54,964 bases of DNA, taken from an uncultured Phycisphaerales bacterium (lineage in GTDB: Bacteria; Planctomycetota; Phycisphaerae; WQYP01). Under the pieces are notes generated by a model that made no database searches, had not been told where the DNA came from, and saw only the letters and a program-made list of their open reading frames with translations. The stretch spans positions 1 through 54,964 of the forward strand of contig CAIPTQ010000122.1 in the NCBI GenBank assembly GCA_903868035.1, in the 5' to 3' direction. Made by a program: the position numbers and the translations under genes. Of this stretch, positions 7,730 through 15,389 are shown piece by piece (positions within the stretch are counted from its first letter, which is position 1; every line of letters begins with the position of its first letter).

Positions 7730-8489
7730 CCGCGCCCCGCGCCTTTTCCCGGCTGGCCAATTCCAACCATTCGCTGATTCCCCCGGCAAAGGCCCGCTTC
7801 CAGGCGGCCGCGAACGCCGCCAAGTACGCCGCCAGCGGCAGGTGTTGCTCGCCCAGCCGGATGCAGGGGTGGGCCGTGCCGGTCTTGCGGGGGAGGGGCA
7901 GGCCGTATTCGTCGAGGTTGTGGGGGGGTTGGACGTCGATGAGTTCATAGGTGGGGTGGCCGGCGTTCCAGCAATCTTCCACCAATTGGCACAGACACAC
8001 CTTCGACGCTTCCGGCACCAGCCCGTACATTGTCTCGGCCACAAACACTCCCGGCAGCACGAGGCCGAGCAGTGCCCCCACGAGCCGTGGTTCCTTCGCC
8101 GCGTCGCCGCGTCGCCGCGTACCCGCGTCGGTATCCCGCTCCCACGCCTCCACCGTCCGCAGAACCCCGGCCTCATGCAGCGCGCGGTAGATATCCACGA
8201 CTTGGCCCCGCACCCAGGAATGCTCCTTTACGCGCTGCAGATGGCCGAGCACCGTTTCGACCGCTGTCGTATACCGAATCTCAAACCGCCCCCCCGCACC
8301 CTGCGCCCGCCGCCCCATTCGCCGCGCGCGGGCCGCGGTTTGGGCATTCACCGGGAGCACGGCACGTACGGGCCAGCGGTCCCAGAAGAAGACGGGGTGG
8401 GCGGGATCTTCGTCGTCGATCATGGGGAAATAACCGGAGGCGTAGCGGTGGAGTAGGGTGAGGGGGTGGAGAGTGGGGGGCGAAGTCAT
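7707..8489 (-). CDS. aat: Leucyl/phenylalanyl-tRNA-protein transferase
   Basis: A 260-residue Aat homologue, which moves Leu or Phe from tRNA to the N-terminal basic residue of proteins and so marks them for ClpS/ClpAP degradation. Family landmarks are YASGYFPM near the N-terminus, FWDRWPVRAVLP, SWVRGQVVDIYRALHEAG, and LVGALLGLVLPGVFVAETMYG with PEASK following (E. coli: GESMF...ASK). Compared with E. coli, about 15 extra residues (RDTDAGTRRRGDAAKE) sit before LVG, encoded by a stretch holding three perfect CGCCGCGT octamers. The C-terminal HT-x-SLG motif of E. coli is not preserved, which suggests a divergent subfamily. The assignment is likely, though tRNA and substrate specificity are unproven. 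Confidence 0.85.
   Translation of the reverse strand: MTSPPTLHPLTLLHRYASGYFPMIDDEDPAHPVFFWDRWPVRAVLPVNAQTAARARRMGRRAQGAGGRFEIRYTTAVETVLGHLQRVKEHSWVRGQVVDIYRALHEAGVLRTVEAWERDTDAGTRRRGDAAKEPRLVGALLGLVLPGVFVAETMYGLVPEASKVCLCQLVEDCWNAGHPTYELIDVQPPHNLDEYGLPLPRKTGTAHPCIRLGEQHLPLAAYLAAFAAAWKRAFAGGISEWLELASREKARGAVSVRFPE
8097..8120. repeat. Octamer tandem repeat in aat
   Basis: Three perfect tandem copies of CGCCGCGT, exactly 24 bp, so the reading frame is kept. They lie in an insertion relative to E. coli Aat. Confidence 0.7.
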
Positions 8490-8511
8490 GGCGGCATTCC
8501 AAAGGGGCGGC

Positions 8512-8967
8512 CTATTTCCTGGCCTTGGTCTGACGCAGGATGAAGATGAGCATGAGGGCGAGAGCGATCAGGAGGCACTGGTACGGAATAAAGACGCAAA
8601 GGGCGAATTCGCGAATCAAGCCATCGGGAGCTTCTTGTGGGGTCGCAACAAAGGCGCTTCCAAGGCAGGAGAGGGCAACGCCCAAGTTGATCAGAACGGC
8701 GATTAGAGCTATCACGGCCCAACGATGGACGACATGGTCCGCCGTGAAGTTGACGCCGAGGAAGATGATGCTGGTGGGGACGGTCAGAAAAAGAAGGAGC
8801 CAATCGGCGAAACGGTGCGACGAGAAGACGGCAACGACCGAGGTTACCGCGTAGAGGGTGTAGAAACAGCCAAGGATACGGAGGATGAATGCGGTTGTTT
8901 TGCGCAGGAGATTATTCTGCGGAGGCGTGGCGTAATCCAGGACGGGGGGCGGATCCATCTGAAACAT
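8512..8967 (-). CDS. Small membrane protein, unknown function
   Basis: A 151-residue protein (148 if Met4 is used) with four predicted membrane helices: FILRILGCFYTLYAVTSVVA, WLLLFLTVPTSIIFLGVNF, WAVIALIAVLINLGVALSC and ALCVFIPYQCLLIALALMLI. The N-terminus is proline-rich and cytosolic-looking, and the C-terminus ends in positive residues (RQTKARK). No family is recognised. It lies 22 bp upstream of aat on the same strand and may be co-transcribed with it. Confidence 0.7.
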   Translation of the reverse strand: MFQMDPPPVLDYATPPQNNLLRKTTAFILRILGCFYTLYAVTSVVAVFSSHRFADWLLLFLTVPTSIIFLGVNFTADHVVHRWAVIALIAVLINLGVALSCLGSAFVATPQEAPDGLIREFALCVFIPYQCLLIALALMLIFILRQTKARK

Positions 8968-9008
8968 CCTATCGGGCGAAGCCGCATCCGGCGAATCATT
9001 AAAACCAT

Positions 9009-9038
9009 TCTACACGACGCCTGCCGAACGCTTATAAT
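9009..9038 (+). promoter_or_regulatory. Promoter directly abutting a start codon
   Basis: TATAAT (9033-9038) with TCTACA (9009-9014) 18 bp upstream. Only six bases (CCCCTC) separate the -10 box from the ATG at 9045, so transcription should start at or next to the ATG, giving a leaderless mRNA. The sequence is almost identical to that at 39775-39789. Confidence 0.6.
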
Positions 9039-9044
9039 CCCCTC

Positions 9045-9257
9045 ATGGCCGCGCCGAATGACATCCCCGCCGACTGGCTCGCCGAATTTGAAGCCGCCGC
9101 CCGGCGTCCGCTGGAGCAGCGGATGAAGTACGCCTTCATCAAGACGTACAAGCCGGTGCTGGATGACGCGCCATCGCGTTCGTTTGAAACGATGGAAGCA
9201 TACCGGCGGTGGTGCGAGGCGAATTTGCCGGAGTGGTTGGGTTATGGGCGCGTTTGA
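9045..9257 (+). CDS. Small protein upstream of nucleotidyltransferase
   Basis: A 70-residue acidic protein beginning MAAPNDIPADWLAEFEAAAR, rich in Trp and Tyr, with no recognised domain. It overlaps the next gene by 14 bp, so the two are very likely translated together. The arrangement (short first gene, minimal nucleotidyltransferase second) repeats at 12404-13212, although the two small proteins are not evidently alike. A role as antitoxin or partner is inferred only. Confidence 0.6.
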   Translation: MAAPNDIPADWLAEFEAAARRPLEQRMKYAFIKTYKPVLDDAPSRSFETMEAYRRWCEANLPEWLGYGRV

Positions 9258-9717
9258 GTATCGCCAGGCGCAGGAAATTCGCGACGCGTTTGCGGCGCAC
9301 GGGTGCCGGTATTTGTTCATCGGAAAGTCCGGGGCAATCTTGCTGGGCTATCCCGACACCACGCAGGATGCGGATTTGTTTGTGGAGAAATCAGCGGAGA
9401 ATGGGCGGGCGCTGGTGGCCGCGCTCCGGGAACTGGGGTTTGTGCTGACGGTGGACGACGAAGACGCCATTCGCCGCGGCAAGGACTTTGTGCAGCTTAA
9501 GAACGGGCCGTTCGATTTGGATTTGGTGTTCGCGCCGGACGGCATTGAGCGGTTTGCGGACGCTTGGAAACGCCGCGTGGAAACGGAAGGCTTTCCTGTA
9601 TGCCATCTGGATGACATCATCGCCAGCAAGGCCGCCGCACATCGCCAAAAAGATCAGGAATCCCTGCCCAGATTGATGTCGTTCCGCGATTATTGGAAAC
9701 AGCGGCAAGCGGAATAG
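9244..9717 (+). CDS. Minimal nucleotidyltransferase-like protein
   Basis: A 157-residue protein of the nucleotidyltransferase superfamily (MNT/AbiEii-like). YLFIGKSGAILLGYPDTTQD followed by ADLFV matches the G-S/G...D-x-D pattern (two Asp as metal ligands), with Lys where the second glycine or serine usually sits. PFDLDLVF supplies the third acidic position. VCHLDDIIASKAAAHRQKDQ resembles the helix that follows the catalytic strand in DUF6036-type proteins. ATG at 9244 is chosen because upstream sequence belongs to the overlapping small gene. Members of this superfamily act as toxins, antitoxins or drug-modifying enzymes, and which applies here is open. Confidence 0.75.
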   Translation: MGAFEYRQAQEIRDAFAAHGCRYLFIGKSGAILLGYPDTTQDADLFVEKSAENGRALVAALRELGFVLTVDDEDAIRRGKDFVQLKNGPFDLDLVFAPDGIERFADAWKRRVETEGFPVCHLDDIIASKAAAHRQKDQESLPRLMSFRDYWKQRQAE

Positions 9718-9746
9718 GCAATCCCCCGCACAACTCAAGGAATCCC

Positions 9747-11588
<1,842 letters not shown>

Positions 11589-11625
11589 TTTGTTGGGCGT
11601 TGTTTCCTGTGCCCCTTCCGCCGGC

Positions 11626-11654
11626 TTGAACTCATCCTCCGCGCTTTGTATCAT
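11626..11654 (+). promoter_or_regulatory. Promoter of mazEF
   Basis: TTGAAC (11626-11631) and TATCAT (11649-11654) are 17 bp apart, about 30 bp before the mazE start. The spacing and hexamers fit a housekeeping sigma factor. Confidence 0.6.
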
Positions 11655-11684
11655 CATTGTAGAAACTCAGATTGGAGACCCGCG

Positions 11685-11930
11685 ATGACCACGGCCACCA
11701 TTCAGATGTGGGGCAACACCCGCGCCATGCGGATTCCCAAGGGCCTGGCCGAGGAACTCGCGCTGCGCCCGGGCACCACCGTGGAGCTTACCAAAGTGGG
11801 CCAAAAACTGGTCGTCAAACCCATGAAGGCACGCAAACGGTACAAGCTTTCCGAATTGCTCGCCCAGTGCAAGGGCAAAAATCCCGCCCGCGAATTGATC
11901 ACCGGGCGGGCCGGCAAGGAAATCTTCTAA
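11685..11930 (+). CDS. mazE: MazE-type antitoxin
   Basis: An 81-residue antitoxin with the swapped-hairpin AbrB/MazE fold: IQMWGNTRAMRIPKGLAEEL is the classic W-G-N-S/T-x-x-x-R-I-P motif, followed by GTTVELTKVGQKLVVKP. The C-terminal tail (KLSELLAQCKGKN onward) would bind the toxin. The ATG at 11685 begins right at the conserved domain, and an upstream TTG start would add 13 unlike residues. Twelve bases separate it from the toxin gene. It probably autoregulates the operon from the promoter at 11626-11654. Confidence 0.9.
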   Translation: MTTATIQMWGNTRAMRIPKGLAEELALRPGTTVELTKVGQKLVVKPMKARKRYKLSELLAQCKGKNPARELITGRAGKEIF

Positions 11931-11942
11931 GAGGATCCGCCC

Positions 11943-12335
11943 GTGGCGCGACACACCTACCATCCGGACCGCGGGGATTTCGTCCACCTGAATTTCTCGC
12001 CCTCCGCCGGCCATGAGATGGCCGACCGGCACTACGCGCTGGTGCTCAGCACCGCCTCTTTCAGCCGCGCCACCGGTTTCGCCCTGGTCTGCCCGATCAC
12101 CTCGACCGTCCGGCCGTGGCCGTTTTTTGTGGCGGTGCGCAAGGGCCTTCTGCCGGCCAAGCAGGGCGTTGCCGTGGAGAGCGTCATCGCGACCGACCAG
12201 GTGAAGAGCGTCGATTGCCGGGAGCGGGAGTTGGAGTTTGTCGGCAAGGCGCCCGAGGATATCTTGGATGAGGCGTTGGCGCGGGTGCGGGCGATCATTG
12301 ATTCGGATGACGTGGTGGGGGAATTGGGGGGATAA
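11943..12335 (+). CDS. mazF: MazF/PemK-type mRNA interferase
   Basis: A 130-residue toxin of the PemK/MazF family, which cuts mRNA at short sequences. RGDFVHLNFSPSAGHEMADR matches the G-D-x-x-x-x-x-F-x-P-x-x-G-x-E-x-x-x-R family start. YALVLSTASF, VCPITSTVRPWPFFV and AVESVIATDQVKSVDCRERE with the conserved D-Q-x-x-x-x-D are also present. The start is GTG, 12 bases after mazE, so the toxin depends on the antitoxin reading. The product is firm; the cut site is unknown. Confidence 0.92.
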   Translation: MARHTYHPDRGDFVHLNFSPSAGHEMADRHYALVLSTASFSRATGFALVCPITSTVRPWPFFVAVRKGLLPAKQGVAVESVIATDQVKSVDCRERELEFVGKAPEDILDEALARVRAIIDSDDVVGELGG

Positions 12336-12373
12336 GGGGCCGCCTTGAGACCGACCTATGGACCGTTCGATGG

Positions 12374-12379
12374 TATAAT
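12374..12379 (+). promoter_or_regulatory. -10 box of second nucleotidyltransferase pair
   Basis: TATAAT lies 24 bp before ATG 12404, with GGAG at 12393-12396 as ribosome binding site. No -35 box at the usual spacing. Confidence 0.45.
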
Positions 12380-12403
12380 TGGATCGGCCTTTGGAGCGCT
12401 GGC

Positions 12404-12637
12404 ATGGAACCGACGCTGGAATTGATCGATGCGATTTATGTTGAGAAGGTGCTGCGCGCCCGCAGAACCCCCGCCGAGCAGAAACTTCTCGACGGTCCGG
12501 AGTTGTTTGCCTCATCGTGCCGGTGGAGCAGGGCGGGCATCCGCGCGCAGCACCCCGGTGCTACGCCGGCTGAGGTTGAGCGCTTGCTGAGATATCGTAT
12601 TAGCTTGGGGGAGAGGCTTGAGGGAGGCGAATCTTGA
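12404..12637 (+). CDS. Small protein upstream of nucleotidyltransferase
   Basis: A 77-residue protein. LLDGPELFASSCRWSRAGIR is followed by HPGATPAEVERLLRYRISLG. I recall similar short proteins (pattern GPELF, then IR-x-x-x-P and RLLR-x-R-x-x-L) beside nucleotidyltransferase genes in other planctomycetes and cyanobacteria, but this is memory, not a search. It has no cysteines forming a zinc site (a single Cys) and is likely all-helical. The stop overlaps the start of the following gene (ATCTTGAAAG: the TGA and TTG share bases), indicating coupling. Its function is unknown; it may be the partner of the nucleotidyltransferase. Confidence 0.68.
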   Translation: MEPTLELIDAIYVEKVLRARRTPAEQKLLDGPELFASSCRWSRAGIRAQHPGATPAEVERLLRYRISLGERLEGGES

Positions 12638-13212
12638 AAGAAGTCGATGCGGTTGCCGCGATGATCGATGCGCTGCACGCGGCGGGGATTCCATTCATGC
12701 TGGTGGGTTCCCTGTCGAGCAACGTGTATGGGATTGCGCGTTCCACGAAGGATGCCGACTTTGTCGTGCAGCTCGGGTCGTTTTCCCTCGGCAAGTTGCT
12801 GGAATTTCTGCCGAAGGGGTTTCGACTGGAGCCGCAGATCGGATTTGAAACGATCACCTCCACTACGCGCTACCGGCTTCATTACGAAGGCCTCGAAGCC
12901 CCGTTCATGTTTGAACTTTTCGAGGTCAGCGATGACCCCCACGACCTGCTTCGCTTTTCGCATCGCGTCCCGATCGCTTACGGCACCAGCAAGGCTTACC
13001 TCCCACGGCCGGAGGATGTGGTCATCACCAAACTCCGCTGGTCCAAATCCGGCCGCCGCAGCAAGGATATCGACGACGCCCGCAACGTCCTGGCCGTCCA
13101 GATGGGCCGCCTGGACATGCCCTACATCCGCGCCTGGTGCGACCGGCATGGCACACGCGCCTTGCTGGAGGAAACACTGGCCTCGATCCCCCAAATACCC
13201 GGAGACCAATAG
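12634..13212 (+). CDS. Nucleotidyltransferase-like protein
   Basis: A 192-residue protein of the nucleotidyltransferase fold. PFMLVGSLSSNVYGIARSTK followed by DADFVV gives the G-S...D-x-D catalytic pattern, and MFELFEVSDDPHD could hold the third acid. LPRPEDVVITKLRWSKSGRR and KDIDDARNVLAVQ are the helical tail motifs (ED-x-x-x-x-KL-x-W, D-x-x-D-x-x-x-x) common to DUF6036/AbiEii-like relatives. The start is a TTG at 12634 overlapping the small gene, and no internal ATG fits better. It is the second such pair in the window (compare 9045-9717). Toxin-antitoxin or abortive-infection function is inference. Confidence 0.8.
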   Translation: MKEVDAVAAMIDALHAAGIPFMLVGSLSSNVYGIARSTKDADFVVQLGSFSLGKLLEFLPKGFRLEPQIGFETITSTTRYRLHYEGLEAPFMFELFEVSDDPHDLLRFSHRVPIAYGTSKAYLPRPEDVVITKLRWSKSGRRSKDIDDARNVLAVQMGRLDMPYIRAWCDRHGTRALLEETLASIPQIPGDQ

Positions 13213-13280
13213 CCGATATTGCATCCCGCCCCTCCTTCCCGCAAAATACCCCCTCTTCCCGTTTTCCAGGAGCCGCCTCA

Positions 13281-14399
13281 ATGTCCAAACCCCTTCTTCT
13301 GCCCCTCCTCGCGCTGGCCGCCGCGGTGGCCGTTCCGCTCATTGCCTCCCGCGCCCAGACCACCCCCGCCCCCGCGGCCAGCACCGCCGTCACACTCCCC
13401 AAAACCGCCCCCGCCACCAACCACAAGAAGACCGACCAGATGCGCGGCTTTTCCATGCGGCTGGTGGAACCCTCCGAAAAGGGCGTCAACTCCTATCTCC
13501 AGGCCATCGACGAGCTGGCCGACATGGGCTGCACCTGGATCGACTTTCCCATTGCCGCCTACCAGGAGAACGTCCACTCCGAGGCCATCTTCCTGGACAA
13601 GACCAACACCCTCTCCGAGACCGACACCCTCCGCGTCATGAAACGCGCCAAGGACCGCGGCATGGGCATCATGGTGATGCCCACCGTCCTGCTCCGAAAT
13701 TCCGGCTCCAAGGACTGGCGCGGCGTCATCGACCCCAGGACCCCCGCCGGCGAGGATGGCTGGGACAACTGGTTCATGGCCTACAACCATTTCATGACCA
13801 ATCCCGATAATGGCATGGCCGTTCTCGCCCAAAAAGGCAACGTTGATATCTTGGTCGTCGGCTCTGAACTCCTCTCCACCGAACCCTTCCGCGAACGCTG
13901 GATCGGCACCATCGCCGAGATTAAAAAAGTCTACAAGGGCAAGCTCACCTACTCCGCCAACTGGGACCATTACGAATCCGTCACCTTCTGGGACCAACTC
14001 GATTACATCGGCATGAACAACTACCACGAACTGGCCAGCAAGCCCGGCGTGCCCCTGGCGAAAATCCTGGAGGCCTGGGCGCCCATCAAGAAAAACATCC
14101 TCGATTTCGCCGCCAAGCAGAAAAAACCCTTCATGTTCACCGAGGTCGGCTGGCATAACCTCTCCGTCACCCTCAGCCAGCCCTGGAACTACGTCGCCGA
14201 AGGCCCGGTCGATTACGACGAACAACTGCACGCCTTCCAGAGCTTCGTCCAGACCTGGCAGGCCGTGCCCAAGGAACAATTTATGGGCGCTTTCATCTGG
14301 GAATGGTATCCCGGCGGCAAATTCGGCGACCGCGGCACGTACTCGCTCCAGGGCACCCCGGCCCTGGAAGTGGTGAAAAAGTGGTTTGCCGCGCCGTGA
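13281..14399 (+). CDS. Exported GH113-like glycosidase
   Basis: A 372-residue secreted enzyme with a signal peptide (KPLLLPLLALAAAVAVPLIA, cleavage near ASRAQ) and a TIM-barrel of the kind found in glycoside hydrolase family 113 (beta-mannanases). FSMRLVEPSEKGVNSYLQAI opens the barrel, DILVVGSELLST carries the proposed acid/base Glu (GSEL), YIGMNNYHEL is a barrel strand, and FMFTEVGWHN carries the proposed nucleophile Glu. FIWEWYPGG is a typical C-terminal substrate-side strand. ATG 13281 is chosen because it begins the signal peptide; earlier starts would overlap the preceding gene. GH113 members hydrolyse mannan or related glycans, but substrate is unproven here. A role in polysaccharide use outside the cytoplasm fits a planctomycete. 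Confidence 0.8.
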   Translation: MSKPLLLPLLALAAAVAVPLIASRAQTTPAPAASTAVTLPKTAPATNHKKTDQMRGFSMRLVEPSEKGVNSYLQAIDELADMGCTWIDFPIAAYQENVHSEAIFLDKTNTLSETDTLRVMKRAKDRGMGIMVMPTVLLRNSGSKDWRGVIDPRTPAGEDGWDNWFMAYNHFMTNPDNGMAVLAQKGNVDILVVGSELLSTEPFRERWIGTIAEIKKVYKGKLTYSANWDHYESVTFWDQLDYIGMNNYHELASKPGVPLAKILEAWAPIKKNILDFAAKQKKPFMFTEVGWHNLSVTLSQPWNYVAEGPVDYDEQLHAFQSFVQTWQAVPKEQFMGAFIWEWYPGGKFGDRGTYSLQGTPALEVVKKWFAAP

Positions 14400-14440
14400 C
14401 GCCGGCGCTGGGCGCCATTCGGTCCTGAAAAGCAAAGCGT

Positions 14441-14659
14441 TTAACGCCGTTTGGCTCCACGCCTCCACGCCCGCATCATCGCGCTGGATTGGGCCGCGCG
14501 TTTAAGGCGGGTGGCGGGCTTTTTGGCTGCGCTGACGAATTGGGCGTATTCCGCCTGATGTGATGGGGGCATGGACTCGAAGGCGGCGCGGGCTTTGGGA
14601 TCGGCGTGCAGGGCGGCGGCGAGTTCGGTGGGGATTTGGCGAGCGTGGGCGTTTTTCAT
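14441..14659 (-). CDS. Small YdeI/OmpD-associated-like protein
   Basis: A 72-residue basic protein matching the C-terminal OmdA-like region of YdeI/OmpD-associated proteins: IPTELAAALHADPKARAAFE, then MPPSHQAEYAQFVSAAKKPA and TRLKRA (family pattern: SP-x-x-x-R/A-EY-x-x-x-I-x-x-A-K-x-x-x-T-R-x-x-R). Proteins of this group are linked to bacteriocin protection in enterobacteria, but the small stand-alone form has no established role. It lies 38 bp beyond the BrnA-like gene on the same strand and may be part of its transcript. Confidence 0.7.
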   Translation of the reverse strand: MKNAHARQIPTELAAALHADPKARAAFESMPPSHQAEYAQFVSAAKKPATRLKRAAQSSAMMRAWRRGAKRR

Positions 14660-14697
14660 GGGGATGGTTCCGGATACATTCGATTACGAGGGTGGAT

Positions 14698-14997
14698 CTA
14701 TCCGGCGAGTTTCAAGACATTGCGCAAGCCGCGGGCGAAGAGCTCGGAACGGGAGACACGCCATTTTTTGGCGGTGGCGTCGGCCTTGGTGAGCAGGGAG
14801 CGTTCCACGGATATCCGGATTTTTTCCGCGCCCAGACCCACGCGGGGCCGGCCGCGGCGGCGGGCGCGAGCCAGATCCTCTTTTCCCGCCGCACTGAGGG
14901 GCTTTCCCGGAAGGCCGGGCATGGGCTCGTCATACTGACGGGTGGCTTCGCGAAGTTCCGCAGTGGTCATTTCCCAATAAGGTTTTTCGATTTTCAT
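14698..14997 (-). CDS. Putative antitoxin of BrnT pair
   Basis: A 99-residue protein with a basic middle (RARRRGRPRVGLGAEKIRIS) and a C-terminal helix-loop-helix resembling ribbon-helix-helix proteins (IRISVERSLLTKADATAKKW, then VSRSELFARGLRNVL). In BrnTA systems the antitoxin follows the toxin and carries a C-terminal ribbon-helix-helix, exactly as here. Start ATG 14997 overlaps the toxin stop by four bases (ATGA), so translation is coupled. It likely binds the GTGTACAC palindrome in front of the pair. Confidence 0.78.
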   Translation of the reverse strand: MKIEKPYWEMTTAELREATRQYDEPMPGLPGKPLSAAGKEDLARARRRGRPRVGLGAEKIRISVERSLLTKADATAKKWRVSRSELFARGLRNVLKLAG

Positions 14998-15266
14998 CTT
15001 AGATTCCTTCGGTATTGGCGCTTATCCGCATTCGTCAAGGGCCGGGCGTGGATGACATAAATGGTGCCATCAGGATCAACGACAAAGATGGCCTGAAGAT
15101 AGGCACCTGTCGCCGTTTGACCACGCACCAAGTATTTCCCTTTTTGAATTTCGCGCGGGAACGGGGGCTGTGCCATTTGAACCAAAGCTTCGGCTTCTTG
15201 AGACAAAATGCCGTGTTCCGCGATATGCTCCAAGTTCCATTCATTCCAGCGAAACTCGTAGGTCAT
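14994..15266 (-). CDS. BrnT-like toxin
   Basis: A 90-residue protein of the BrnT (RelE-fold ribonuclease) family: FRWNEWNLEHIAEHGILSQE matches the F-x-W-x-x-x-N-x-x-H-x-x-KHG-x-x-x-E-E family start, and GQTATGAYLQAIFVVDP followed by IYVIHARPLTNADKRQYRR matches the strand and final R-x-x-x-x-x-E/D-R-x-x-Y. It is first in its two-gene operon. The likely activity is mRNA cleavage, inferred from family. The upstream sequence holds a GTGTACAC palindrome (15271-15278) that overlaps a TACACT -10-like box close to the start codon. Confidence 0.83.
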   Translation of the reverse strand: MTYEFRWNEWNLEHIAEHGILSQEAEALVQMAQPPFPREIQKGKYLVRGQTATGAYLQAIFVVDPDGTIYVIHARPLTNADKRQYRRNLR

Positions 15267-15270
15267 TTAA

Positions 15271-15278
15271 GTGTACAC
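15271..15278 (-). promoter_or_regulatory. Candidate operator of BrnT operon
   Basis: GTGTACAC, an 8-bp palindrome within AAGTGTACACCT, lies five bases upstream of the BrnT start codon and contains TACACT on the minus strand, a possible -10. Autoregulation by the antitoxin is inferred. Confidence 0.35.
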
Positions 15279-15347
15279 CTAAATCGGGTAAATATCCAGT
15301 TTGCCGTCGGATATTTTGGGCGTTAACGGGGTGCGATTTTGTGTTTC

Positions 15348-15373
15348 GACAGCCTCAAGGCTGTACTACGAAC
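15348..15373. repeat. Family B palindromic repeat
   Basis: GACAGCCTCAAGGCTGTACT followed by ACGAACG, between the BrnT promoter and the end of ftsK. Same arms (ACAGCCT/AGGCTGT) as 1946-1970 with one loop base changed. Confidence 0.8.
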
Positions 15374-15389
15374 GTGGATTTCAACCTGC

